A stretch of 17,632 bases of DNA from DAOUMF01 sp034411955 (lineage in GTDB: Bacteria > Chloroflexota > Dehalococcoidia > SM23-28-2 > RBG-16-64-32). Positions 8,266 to 14,271 of the stretch are shown here, piece by piece (position 1 is the stretch's first letter; each line of letters starts with the position of its first letter). The position numbers were made by a program, and so were the translations under genes. Below the pieces are notes generated by a model. It was not told the origin of the DNA and did not search any database. It saw only the letters and a program-made list of their open reading frames with translations. The DNA is taken from positions 1-17,632 of the forward strand of contig DAOUMF010000167.1 of NCBI GenBank assembly GCA_034411955.1, written 5' to 3'.

Positions 8266-9771
8266 CTAGAGCCGCGCCTGGCGCCAGCGCAGCACCTTGG
8301 CCAGAGCGTTGGCCGCGCGGGGGATGGTGGGGAACACCGGGAAGTCGGCCTGCCAGCACGCCTTTTGGAACTCCAGCGCCTGCTCCATCGCGTCCATGCT
8401 CAGCGGCGGCCTCAGCACAATCACTACCGGCTTGCCGCAGGCTTGCCGCGCCTCTATCAGCGCCTCCATTGACCTTTCACGGTGGGTGTCCGGGTCGAAC
8501 CAGTCCGCAAACCGGCGCCAGCCGCCAAAGTTCACATTGGTGTGGAACATCACGGCGTGGATGTTCTCCGCCGAGCCCACCACTCGGATGGTGTCCCGCA
8601 GCTTGGACGGCTCGAACACCATGATGGTGTCCACGGGGTTGCGGACGCTGGTGCCCGCCACGGGGGTGAACTCGCGCAACGCCTGCTGCGTCGTCTCCGG
8701 CAGGGCCGGCCAGGTCAGGCCGGCCTCATCGAGTTCGTCGGCGGCGAAGACGCTGAAGCCGCCGCCGCCGCCCACTACGGCGACGCCGGGGCCAGTCAGG
8801 GCACCCGGTCCGCTGTCGGCCAGGCCTGTCCAGCGGAACGCCGCGACCAGGTCCACCATCTCTTCCACGCTATCGGCCCGCGCCGCCCCCACCTGCCGCA
8901 GCAGGGCATCGAACACATCCATGGAGCCGGCCAGCGACCCCGTGTGCGAGTATACGGCCCGTGTGCCGGCCTCCGTGCGCCCTCCCTTGAGAGCGATGAC
9001 GGGCTTGGCGGCAGCGGCCGTGCGCATCGCCCGGAAGAAGCGGCGTCCGTCCTTGACCCCTTCGATGTAGGCGCAGATGACCTCGCTCTCCGGGTCCTGG
9101 GCCAGGTACTCCAGCAACTCACCGTCGTCGATGTCGGCGCCGTTGCCGTAGCTCACGACCTTGGAGTAGCGGACCCCCCGCGGCGCCGAGGTGAATATCA
9201 TCTCTGTGGCGTTGCCGCCGCTCTGGGAGATGAAGGCTACCGGCCCCGGCTCCGTCGGGAACTCCGGCATGAAAGCGAGCTTGCTGGCGGGGACGTAGAG
9301 GCCCATGCAGTTGGGGCCGAGGACGCGTATCCCTGCCTGCACCGCCCGCTCCACGACCTGGGCCTCGAGCTCCGCCAGCTCCTCCTCGCCCGTCTCGCTG
9401 AAGCCGGCGGTGAAGAAGTGGATGAGCCTCACCCCCTTGGCGATGCAGTCGTCCACCAGGGAGGGGACGATTCGGGCCGGCACGCTGGAGATGACGTGGT
9501 CGACGGGCCCCTCGATGTCGAGGAGGCTGGGGTAGCACTTCAGCCCCTCGATCTCCTGGTGCTTGGGGTTGACGGGGTAGATGGCGGGGAAGCCCATCTC
9601 CTGGAGGCCGATGACGAAGCCGAGACCGACACCGCCGAAGCCGGGCTGCGGCGGCGATACGCCGGCGACGGCGACGGAACGGGGGTGGAAGAGGGGGTCG
9701 AGCGGGTGAGGAGGGTAAGCCGGGGCTGCGGCCCTGCCCTCCGTGGGTGTCTCTGTCCGCTGTTTGACCAA
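8266..9771 (-). CDS. ADP-forming acyl-CoA synthetase, alpha-type (CoA-binding and ligase domains)
   Basis: By family, this enzyme interconverts an acyl-CoA, ADP and phosphate with the free acid, CoA and ATP. The 501-residue protein has a Rossmann CoA-binding domain (about 25-145, FHPRSVAVAGVS, YPVNPKH), then succinyl-CoA-ligase-like domains with GPNCMG (151-156), SQSGG and SHTGSLAG, where His275 is the expected phosphorylated residue. There is no ATP-grasp (beta) domain after it or in a neighbouring gene, so the partner must be elsewhere or the activity differs. I chose TTG 9771, which has AGGAG five bases upstream; an in-frame TTG at 9831 would translate through palindromic repeat B. It is followed after 20 bases by the ABC exporter. 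Acyl substrate unknown. Confidence 0.85.
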   Translation of the reverse strand: MVKQRTETPTEGRAAAPAYPPHPLDPLFHPRSVAVAGVSPPQPGFGGVGLGFVIGLQEMGFPAIYPVNPKHQEIEGLKCYPSLLDIEGPVDHVISSVPARIVPSLVDDCIAKGVRLIHFFTAGFSETGEEELAELEAQVVERAVQAGIRVLGPNCMGLYVPASKLAFMPEFPTEPGPVAFISQSGGNATEMIFTSAPRGVRYSKVVSYGNGADIDDGELLEYLAQDPESEVICAYIEGVKDGRRFFRAMRTAAAAKPVIALKGGRTEAGTRAVYSHTGSLAGSMDVFDALLRQVGAARADSVEEMVDLVAAFRWTGLADSGPGALTGPGVAVVGGGGGFSVFAADELDEAGLTWPALPETTQQALREFTPVAGTSVRNPVDTIMVFEPSKLRDTIRVVGSAENIHAVMFHTNVNFGGWRRFADWFDPDTHRERSMEALIEARQACGKPVVIVLRPPLSMDAMEQALEFQKACWQADFPVFPTIPRAANALAKVLRWRQARL

Positions 9772-9805
9772 GCGTGCTCCTCTTCCCGCCCGCTCATCCT
9801 GCCTG

Positions 9806-9820
9806 CCCGCCTCTGGCGGG
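9806..9820. repeat. Palindromic repeat B, copy 1 (CCCGCC-TCT-GGCGGG)
   Basis: A perfect six-base inverted repeat with a three-base loop in the leader of the acyl-CoA synthetase gene. Close relatives (TCCGCC-TYT-GGCGGA) are at 12987-13001 and 15934-15948. Confidence 0.7.
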
Positions 9821-9856
9821 AGCGTGTCCAAGGACGAGCGGAGTTATTCTCACAAA

Positions 9857-9885
9857 GGGCGAGGGCCTTGGTTTGGCCCTCGCCC
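9857..9885 (-). terminator. Strong hairpin in the synthetase leader, attenuator-like
   Basis: GGGCGAGGGCC (9857-9867) and GGCCCTCGCCC (9875-9885) form a perfect 11-base stem with a seven-base loop. On the minus strand it is followed by TTTGTG, a weak U-tract. It lies downstream of the promoter at 9938-9966 and upstream of the gene start at 9771, so it could attenuate the synthetase/exporter operon. It could instead be only a repeat or an RNA stabiliser. Confidence 0.5.
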
Positions 9886-9904
9886 CTGCCTACCGGCAGG
9901 CAGG
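9885..9904. repeat. Palindromic repeat C (CCTGCC-TACC-GGCAGG-CAGG)
   Basis: A near-palindrome with arms CCTGCC (9885-9890) and GGCAGG (9895-9900), plus a repeated CAGG. It touches the strong hairpin at 9857-9885. A fragment, CCTGCCTGCCC, recurs at about 9798-9808. All lie in the synthetase leader. Confidence 0.65.
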
Positions 9905-9937
9905 CGTCACCTTGACGTGCGCGTTAACTTCGACCCG

Positions 9938-9966
9938 ATTGTAGCAGGCGCGGGAGGGGCGGTCAA
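9938..9966 (-). promoter_or_regulatory. Promoter of the synthetase/ABC exporter operon
   Basis: On the minus strand TTGACC (9961-9966) is followed after exactly 17 bases by TACAAT (9938-9943). Each hexamer matches the sigma70 consensus at five of six positions. Start point near 9931, giving a leader of about 160 bases before TTG 9771. Confidence 0.75.
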
Positions 9967-10044
9967 CGCGAAAACCGCGGCGGGCGCGTCGTACCTGCGG
10001 AGGCGGTGGCCGCGGTGGGCGACAGCATCCGCTTGCCCTGCCCC

Positions 10045-11031
10045 CTACCCTATCTGCAGCTCGCGCTTCACCTCGCGCACGGCCTGGGTCATCACCCGCA
10101 GCTTGGCCTCCGCCTCCTCCCAGGTGCGGGTCTTGAGGCCGCAGTCGGGGTCGATGTACAGCCGCTCGGGGGGCAGGACCTCGAGCCCCTTCTTGATCCC
10201 CGCCTCCACGGCGTCCAGCGGCTCGATGGCGTGGTTGTGGACGTCCACCACGCCCATGGCCAACTCCTTGTCGAACTCGTGGCGGTGCTCACGGATCATC
10301 TCCAGCAGGTCGTAGTCGCTGTTGGCCATCTCCAAGTCGATTTGGTCCACGGGCAGCTTGGCGATGTGGTCGAACACCCGCGCGAAGTCGCCATAGCAGA
10401 CGTGGGTGATGGTCTTGGCGCCCAACCCCTGGGTGACGGTGCCCAGCGCCTCCAGCACCAGGTCCATCTCCTCCGGCCGGGTGGAGGCGGCCGGCTCGTC
10501 CACCTGGACGTACTTGGCCCCCGCCTCGACCAGCTCCTCGGCCTCGCGGCGCACCACCCGCGCCATGTCCAGGACCGCATCGTGACGCGAGCCGTAGTGC
10601 TCGTCGAAGGACCACTCGACGATGGTGTAGGGGCCGGTGAGCATCCCCTTAACAGGCCTATCGGTCAGCCCCTGGGCGAACCGCCACATGTCGACGGTCA
10701 TCGGGCCCTGCCAGTGCAGCTTGCCCTTGATGATGGGCTTGCGGTAGTAGCGGTTGCCGTAGGAGCGGACCAGGCCGCCGACGGCCATGCTCTCGGTCAG
10801 CAGCTCCCCGAAGTAGGCGACCATGTCGCCGCGCTCCATCTCGCCGTGGACGAGGATGTCCAGGCCCGCGTCCTCCTGCATGCGGATGCACTCGGCGGTG
10901 GCCTGACGGGTGAGCTTGTCCAGCTCGGCCCGGTCGATGCGGCCGGCGGTGAAGGCGTTGCGCGCCCGCGTCAGGTAGTCCGGCTTGGGAAAGCTCCCCA
11001 CGGTCGTGGTCAACAGCCCGCCCATCGGCAT
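10045..11031 (-). CDS. MetE-family (core methionine synthase) protein with intact zinc site
   Basis: The 328-residue single barrel corresponds to the C-terminal catalytic half of cobalamin-independent methionine synthase. The N-terminus TTTVGSFPKP and the segment MLTGPYT are typical. All four zinc ligands are present: His210 and Cys212 (THVCYGD), Glu234 (DLEMAN) and Cys297 (DPDCGLKTR). By family it transfers a methyl group to a thiol, most likely homocysteine. The folate-binding N-terminal half of full MetE is absent, so the methyl donor may be a corrinoid protein or another carrier. ATG 11031 lies eight bases after the upstream gene's stop behind GGGAG; ATG 11025 is an alternative. The stop TAG is embedded in GGGTAGGGGG. 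Its neighbour is a paralogue lacking most zinc ligands. Confidence 0.88.
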   Translation of the reverse strand: MPMGGLLTTTVGSFPKPDYLTRARNAFTAGRIDRAELDKLTRQATAECIRMQEDAGLDILVHGEMERGDMVAYFGELLTESMAVGGLVRSYGNRYYRKPIIKGKLHWQGPMTVDMWRFAQGLTDRPVKGMLTGPYTIVEWSFDEHYGSRHDAVLDMARVVRREAEELVEAGAKYVQVDEPAASTRPEEMDLVLEALGTVTQGLGAKTITHVCYGDFARVFDHIAKLPVDQIDLEMANSDYDLLEMIREHRHEFDKELAMGVVDVHNHAIEPLDAVEAGIKKGLEVLPPERLYIDPDCGLKTRTWEEAEAKLRVMTQAVREVKRELQIG

Positions 11032-11039
11032 CCCTCTCC

Positions 11040-12038
11040 CTACACTCCGGCGCCCACTTCGGCGGCCCTCACGCCCTCGACGAGGCGCTTCAGCTTCTCG
11101 AACGCCACCTCTCGCGGCAGGTACTCGAGCCCGCATGAGGGGTTCACGTACAGCCGCTCGGCGGGGACGAACTCGCTGGCCCGCCGTATCTGCTCCACGA
11201 TGTCTTCTACTGACTCCATCTTGGTGTTGCGGGCGTGGACGATGCCGAACCCCAGCCCCTTGGTGAACACGGTGCGCTTAAGCGCCTCCCAGTTGCCCGG
11301 TCCCCATACGAAGTCGAGGCCGATGACGTCCACCGGCAGCTCCAAGAGCTGCGGCAGGATACCGTCGGCGTCGCCGAACCAGGTGTAGAGCGCCGTCTCT
11401 GCCTGCACGCCCCGCCCGCTGGCTGGAAGGCTCTCCAGCATCCTGGCGAGCGCCTCTTGGAGGAGAGGAACGTCCTCCTTGTGCCGCAGGATGGCGGGCT
11501 CGTTGACCTGGATGACGGGCGCGTCGGCGGCGGCCAGGGCCAGCGCCTCCTGGTGGAGGGCCTCCGCCAGGTCCAGCACCAGACGGCGGCGGTCGCCGTA
11601 GTGGGAATCGGAGGAGAGGACGGCCAGGGTATAGGGGCCGGTGATGAGCGCCTTCACCGGCTTCTCGCTGTGGCTGGCGGCGAACTCGTAATCGCGGATA
11701 AGGATAGGCTCCCGCCAGCGCACGGGCCCGACGACGTTGGGCTGGCGGTAATAGGTGTTGGTATCGAAGTAGCGGATGAGCCCGCCTATGTCGAAGCCTT
11801 CCAGCCGCCGCGCGATGTACGTCTGGTCGTCGTCCCAGCGGATCTGGCCGTCGGTGATCAGATCCAGGCCCGCCTCCACCTGCTCGCCGATGACCTCGAT
11901 GGTGACCTCATCCTGTACGCGGGCCAGTTCGTCGGCGGTGATCTCGCCGCGGTCCAGGCGCGCGATGGCCTGACGCAGGCGGGCGGGTCGCGGCCGATTC
12001 GGTATCTTGGGGTAGTGCCCGACGGCGGTGGTCCGCAT
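11040..12038 (-). CDS. MetE-like barrel paralogue with degenerate zinc site
   Basis: The 332-residue protein is clearly related to the next gene (TAVGHYPKIP, GLIRYFDTNTYYRQP, ALITGPYTLAVL, VNPSCGLEYL). At the zinc site, the His-x-Cys pair of its neighbour is replaced by Tyr218 and Trp220 (LYTWFGD), the Glu by Asp242 (GLDFVWG), and only Cys302 remains. It is therefore unlikely to bind catalytic zinc in the same way. It may form a complex with its neighbour, act as an accessory like the non-catalytic N-terminal barrel of full MetE, or use another substrate. ATG 12038 is two bases after the preceding stop, with AGGTGG upstream, so translation is probably coupled. Family firm, function open. Confidence 0.82.
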   Translation of the reverse strand: MRTTAVGHYPKIPNRPRPARLRQAIARLDRGEITADELARVQDEVTIEVIGEQVEAGLDLITDGQIRWDDDQTYIARRLEGFDIGGLIRYFDTNTYYRQPNVVGPVRWREPILIRDYEFAASHSEKPVKALITGPYTLAVLSSDSHYGDRRRLVLDLAEALHQEALALAAADAPVIQVNEPAILRHKEDVPLLQEALARMLESLPASGRGVQAETALYTWFGDADGILPQLLELPVDVIGLDFVWGPGNWEALKRTVFTKGLGFGIVHARNTKMESVEDIVEQIRRASEFVPAERLYVNPSCGLEYLPREVAFEKLKRLVEGVRAAEVGAGV

Positions 12039-12040
12039 GC

Positions 12041-12535
12041 CTATGCCACCTTCTCTATCCGGAACACGGGATACCCGGGAGCAAGCGGCTCCAGCTCTTC
12101 GATGCTGGCGTCCTTGGCGACGCCAAAGTACTGACGAGCGCTCCTTTCCGGCGACTTGGACAGTGCCCTCTTGGAGATGTAGGCTTTCAAGATCGGCGCG
12201 CGCTCCTTCACCGGCACCTCCACGAGGCGAACTCTCCGGCGTCCTCGGTGTCGAATGATGGCTTCGCCGCTCGCGGCGCGGACGTTGCGCACCCATTGCG
12301 CTTCGCCTCGCAGCGATACCAGGTAGCGGTCTCCCTGATACTCGGCCCAGGTGAGGACCGTGGAACGCTGCCGGCCGCTGCGCTGGCCTCTCACCTCCAG
12401 CGTGCCGGTATCAGACGGGGTGAGGCCCAGGGAAGCGAACCACGAGACGCAACGGTTGATGGTCTTCGTGAGCCGCGGTGGTCTCCTGTAGAACGCCACG
12501 CCCGTCTCTTCAGCAGCAGCCCAGCCGGCTAGCAC
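12041..12535 (-). CDS. Nitroreductase/deazaflavin (F420)-dependent oxidoreductase family (DDN-like)
   Basis: The protein (up to 164 residues) carries the split-barrel pattern of the DDN family: TLEVRGQRSGRQRSTVLTWA, GDRYLVSLRG and WVRNVRAASGEAIIRHRGRR, then a C-terminal FRIEKV. Members use reduced cofactor F420 to reduce quinones, nitro compounds or other acceptors; binding of F420 here is inferred from family only. I list GTG 12535, with GGAG three bases upstream, which is short spacing; an internal GTG before AFYRRPPRLTK is a possible alternative. It follows the DUF5320-like gene by 18 bases and precedes the MetE pair by two, so all four are probably one transcript. A reductase co-transcribed with methyltransferase proteins may maintain or supply their cofactor, but this is speculation. 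Confidence 0.78.
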   Translation of the reverse strand: MLAGWAAAEETGVAFYRRPPRLTKTINRCVSWFASLGLTPSDTGTLEVRGQRSGRQRSTVLTWAEYQGDRYLVSLRGEAQWVRNVRAASGEAIIRHRGRRRVRLVEVPVKERAPILKAYISKRALSKSPERSARQYFGVAKDASIEELEPLAPGYPVFRIEKVA

Positions 12536-12553
12536 ACTCTCCTCGTGAACGAA

Positions 12554-12748
12554 TCACTCCTTCTCCTCTTCTCCGACCTTCTCTAGCCGCTCGATCTCGG
12601 CCTTCACTTCGTTCAGCTCCTCCTGCAGCTCGTCGCGATACTCCTCCAGCATGCGCAGGTACTGCCGGCGACGGGGGAAGCGCCAGGCGCTGCGGAACCA
12701 GAAGCCGAAGGGAGGGGCGAACCCGAAACGGAACCAGCGACCGCGCAT
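12554..12748 (-). CDS. DUF5320-like mini-protein with C-terminal coiled coil
   Basis: The 64-residue protein begins with a Phe/Trp/Arg-rich segment (MRGRWFRFGFAPPFGFWFR) and ends in a charged coiled coil (LRMLEEYRDELQEELNEVK). This layout resembles DUF5320 proteins; no function is known to me. The frame is open back to GTG 12856, but that codon lies upstream of the likely transcription start of the promoter at 12847-12875. ATG 12748 has AGGTGG five bases upstream, so I prefer it. A leaderless GTG at 12841 would give a longer form with an Arg-rich N-terminus. It is the first gene of the operon containing the deazaflavin-family protein and the MetE pair, with a 5' leader of about 90 bases that folds into a hairpin. 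Confidence 0.6.
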   Translation of the reverse strand: MRGRWFRFGFAPPFGFWFRSAWRFPRRRQYLRMLEEYRDELQEELNEVKAEIERLEKVGEEEKE

Positions 12749-12770
12749 CCGCGCCACCTCTATCGCGGCG

Positions 12771-12813
12771 CGAGGGCCGACACCCCGCCAGCGCCGGGCT
12801 GCGACGGCCCTCG
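12771..12813 (-). promoter_or_regulatory. Structured 5' leader hairpin
   Basis: CGAGGGCCG (12771-12779) pairs perfectly with CGGCCCTCG (12805-12813), and the enclosed bases can form a smaller CAGC/GCTG stem. It lies between the promoter at 12847-12875 and the ribosome-binding site of the DUF5320-like gene. No U-tract follows, so it is not a terminator. It may modulate translation or mRNA stability. Confidence 0.45.
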
Positions 12814-12846
12814 TCAACTGTCTCGCCTGTTGTTTGAGCACCGGCG

Positions 12847-12875
12847 ATTGTAGCACGGGCCTATCTGAGCGTCAA
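12847..12875 (-). promoter_or_regulatory. Promoter of the DUF5320/DDN/MetE-pair operon
   Basis: TTGACG (12870-12875) and TACAAT (12847-12852) on the minus strand are spaced by 17 bases, each five of six to consensus. Predicted start point about 12841. Confidence 0.75.
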
Positions 12876-12904
12876 CGAAGTCTGCCGGGCCACCGGGGCA
12901 AAGC

Positions 12905-12936
12905 GCGGCCGCCGACGGGACTCCACCGGCGGCCGC
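12905..12936 (-). terminator. GC-rich hairpin after the secreted-protein gene
   Basis: GCGGCCGCCG (12905-12914) and CGGCGGCCGC (12927-12936) form a perfect 10-base stem with a 12-base loop, followed on the minus strand by GCTTTGCC. It lies between the secreted-protein stop (12982) and the next promoter, the right place for a terminator, though the U-tract is poor. A second, six-base hairpin (12962-12967 with 12976-12981) touches the stop codon. Confidence 0.45.
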
Positions 12937-12981
12937 ATAGACGGACGGCGTTTCTGGCTAGCGAGGCCTACCGCAGCCTCG

Positions 12982-13824
12982 TCAGATCCGCCTCTGGCGG
13001 AAGCGCCTCCTGACGTACCAGCCGCCCGCGGCCAGGGCGAGCGCCCCGGCTGCGACGGCCGCCGCTATCGGCGCCGCGTAGTCGCTGGGGGAGGAGGCGG
13101 AGGCCTCGGTGGGGGCATCACCATCGGCCTGAAGCCTCGCGATGCCGCCGACGACAGGGGGCGGGGACAGGGACAGGGACGCGGTTAGCTCACCGCGGAT
13201 TTCGATGTTCTCTCCGCCAATGAAGGGTGGAGACGGCAGGTCAATAAGTATGTCTGGTGAGGTTGATGATCCGCCGAATCGCCAGGTGATCACGATCAAT
13301 GGAGGCCACGGAACGATAATGATCGTAGGATTGCCTCCTTTTATGGCGGTGTCGTTGAATGGGCCCGCACCGCTCAGAACACCGGAGCCTATAGTCAGGT
13401 CAGCACAGCCGCCCAAGGCATCCGGGAATAGCAAACAGAAGTCGTCATCCGGAGGCAATAATTGCCCACTCTCGTGCATACTCACGGTACCTGACAAGTC
13501 AGCGTTTAGCCCTCCAGGCTTCCCATTGTTGAACGCCACGTCCAAGACAAGATCGTTCGTGATGAGTCCTGTTGTCTCATCTATCGACACGATGGTTGGG
13601 TAGACCGAATTCAAGGTAGGCGTGATCTCGCTTGTCGTGAACGTCCCGTCCGCATCGGTGTAGGTGACCGGGTCGATGGTGCCGTCCAGATCAGTGAGGA
13701 CAAAATTTTGGACAGAAGGTGGAGCCTCAGCCTCAGCGTGGCCAGCAAAGGTCCTATGCCCCCACGCGAAAACGAGAGCCAAACCTGCCAAGGCCACTAT
13801 TGCACCACACCACAACCTTTTCAT
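12982..13824 (-). CDS. Secreted protein with C-terminal membrane anchor and possible sorting signal
   Basis: The 280-residue protein has an N-terminal signal (MKRLWCGAIVALAGLALVFA, cleavage probably near residues 27-32). An extracellular body of about 190 residues follows, rich in Gly, Ser, Pro, Asp and beta-prone segments, with one possible disulfide pair (DDFCLLFPDALGGCAD). The C-terminus is VGGIARLQ (225-232), a Ser/Ala/Asp-rich linker, a hydrophobic helix (about 249-271) and a basic tail RRRFRQRRI. This tripartite layout resembles cell-surface sorting signals. The function of the body is not recognised. ATG 13824 is preceded by GGAGAGGGG; an upstream TTG at 13842 lies within that site and is unlikely. 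The gene appears less GC-rich than its neighbours. It stands alone downstream of the leader element at 14005-14135. Confidence 0.8.
   Translation of the reverse strand: MKRLWCGAIVALAGLALVFAWGHRTFAGHAEAEAPPSVQNFVLTDLDGTIDPVTYTDADGTFTTSEITPTLNSVYPTIVSIDETTGLITNDLVLDVAFNNGKPGGLNADLSGTVSMHESGQLLPPDDDFCLLFPDALGGCADLTIGSGVLSGAGPFNDTAIKGGNPTIIIVPWPPLIVITWRFGGSSTSPDILIDLPSPPFIGGENIEIRGELTASLSLSPPPVVGGIARLQADGDAPTEASASSPSDYAAPIAAAVAAGALALAAGGWYVRRRFRQRRI
12987..13001. repeat. Palindromic repeat B, copy 2, inside the 3' end of a gene
   Basis: TCCGCC (12987-12992), TCT, GGCGGA (12996-13001). It encodes most of the last residues (RQRR) of the secreted protein's basic tail and ends three bases before the stop codon. 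Confidence 0.65.
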
Positions 13825-13932
13825 CGCCGCACCCCTCTCCAACTGCTTCCTAACCGTTCATCCGTTGTCATCCGCGCACCCACCCCGCTACAATAGAAGA
13901 GGCTAGGGTGTGCGCCCGCATTCCTTAGCTCG

Positions 13933-13959
13933 GGCCTCGGTGCGCACAACACCGAGGCC
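13933..13959. terminator. Perfect ten-base hairpin before the secreted-protein gene
   Basis: GGCCTCGGTG (13933-13942) pairs with CACCGAGGCC (13950-13959) around a seven-base loop. The T-rich run TCTCTTT follows on the plus strand only, so as a terminator it would act on plus-strand transcripts. On the minus strand it is a leader hairpin about 110 bases before ATG 13824. Confidence 0.45.
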
Positions 13960-14004
13960 TCTCTTTGCGCTCCGTATCTAGCGCCTATCGCTCCCCAACA
14001 ACAC

Positions 14005-14046
14005 GAAAAAACGCCGGAGCCAACCTGCACATGGTAGGCCCGGCGT
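14005..14046 (-). terminator. Intrinsic terminator
   Basis: On the minus strand ACGCCGG (complement of 14040-14046) plus GCC pairs with GGC plus CCGGCGT (14011-14021 region), with one unpaired base in the 3' arm. The stem runs straight into six T (14006-14011). This is the best rho-independent terminator in the window. It lies only about 60 bases downstream of the -10 box at 14108-14113. Confidence 0.75.
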
Positions 14047-14101
14047 CTGAAACCGAAGGGACAGCGAAAAGCGGCTGCACGGCCACACCCCCTACGTCGC
14101 G
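14005..14101 (-). ncRNA. Candidate attenuated leader RNA or small RNA (about 97 nt)
   Basis: It is bounded by the promoter at 14108-14135 and the terminator at 14005-14046. The RNA is C/G-rich, and its GUAGG (near 14090-14095) can pair with CCUAC in the terminator loop region (near 14033-14038), a possible alternative fold. I do not recognise a known riboswitch class. It may control the secreted-protein gene, be a free small RNA, or be a chance product of repeats (a CGTAGGGG copy lies at 14088-14096). Confidence 0.4.
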
Positions 14102-14107
14102 CACTAC

Positions 14108-14135
14108 ATTGTAGTTGAATTGAGGAAAGTGTCAA
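14108..14135 (-). promoter_or_regulatory. Near-consensus sigma70-type promoter
   Basis: A perfect TTGACA (14130-14135) and TACAAT (14108-14113) are spaced by 16 bases on the minus strand. Start point near 14101. This is the strongest promoter match in the window. Confidence 0.78.
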
Positions 14136-14178
14136 GTCCCTTCGACTACCTAATATTTGCTGTTCATAGGGACCCATA

Positions 14179-14200
14179 CGTCGCGAACTCGTTCGCGACG
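14179..14200. repeat. Perfect inverted repeat, nine-base arms
   Basis: CGTCGCGAA (14179-14187), CTCG, TTCGCGACG (14192-14200). It lies between the nuoF-like stop and the promoter at 14108-14135. Without a T-run it is more likely a repeat or transcript-end stabiliser than a terminator. Confidence 0.6.
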
Positions 14201-14252
14201 GTTAGCTCGGTGATCGGGCACGCGGGCGACCTGAAGGGCACCCCTACGCTCG

Positions 14253-14271
14253 CCCTGAGCTTGTCGAACGG
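14253..14271. repeat. Dispersed repeat A, diverged copy
   Basis: CCCTGAGCTTGTCGAACGG shares CCTGAGC-TGTCGAA with the copies at 4702 and 15796. It lies three bases beyond the stop codon of the nuoF-like gene. Confidence 0.6.

Noticed and set aside
9798..9905. CRISPR array or insertion-sequence ends in the repeat-rich leader
   Set aside because: The repeats differ from each other, are unevenly spaced, and there are no spacers of constant length, no transposase and no target duplications.
8482..9915. 477-codon open frame antisense to the acyl-CoA synthetase gene
   Set aside because: Covers the synthetase gene and its leader hairpins; no family motifs and composition typical of an antisense shadow.
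11040..12038. Frameshift or pseudogene status for the zinc-deficient MetE-like gene
   Set aside because: The frame is intact at full length with coupled start and normal family segments; the ligand changes are clean substitutions rather than decay.
10006..12134. Long plus-strand frames antisense to the MetE-like pair (460 and 299 codons)
   Set aside because: The minus-strand genes have clear family motifs, ribosome-binding sites and tight spacing; the plus frames have none.
14005..14101. Known riboswitch, 6S RNA, SRP RNA or tmRNA in the leader
   Set aside because: I compared by eye with remembered conserved cores (glycine, c-di-GMP, ZTP, fluoride, cobalamin, SRP) and found no match.
13821..14177. 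118-codon minus-strand frame across the leader region
   Set aside because: It spans the promoter, terminator and ten-base hairpin, has Arg/Cys/Gly-rich composition and no ribosome-binding site.
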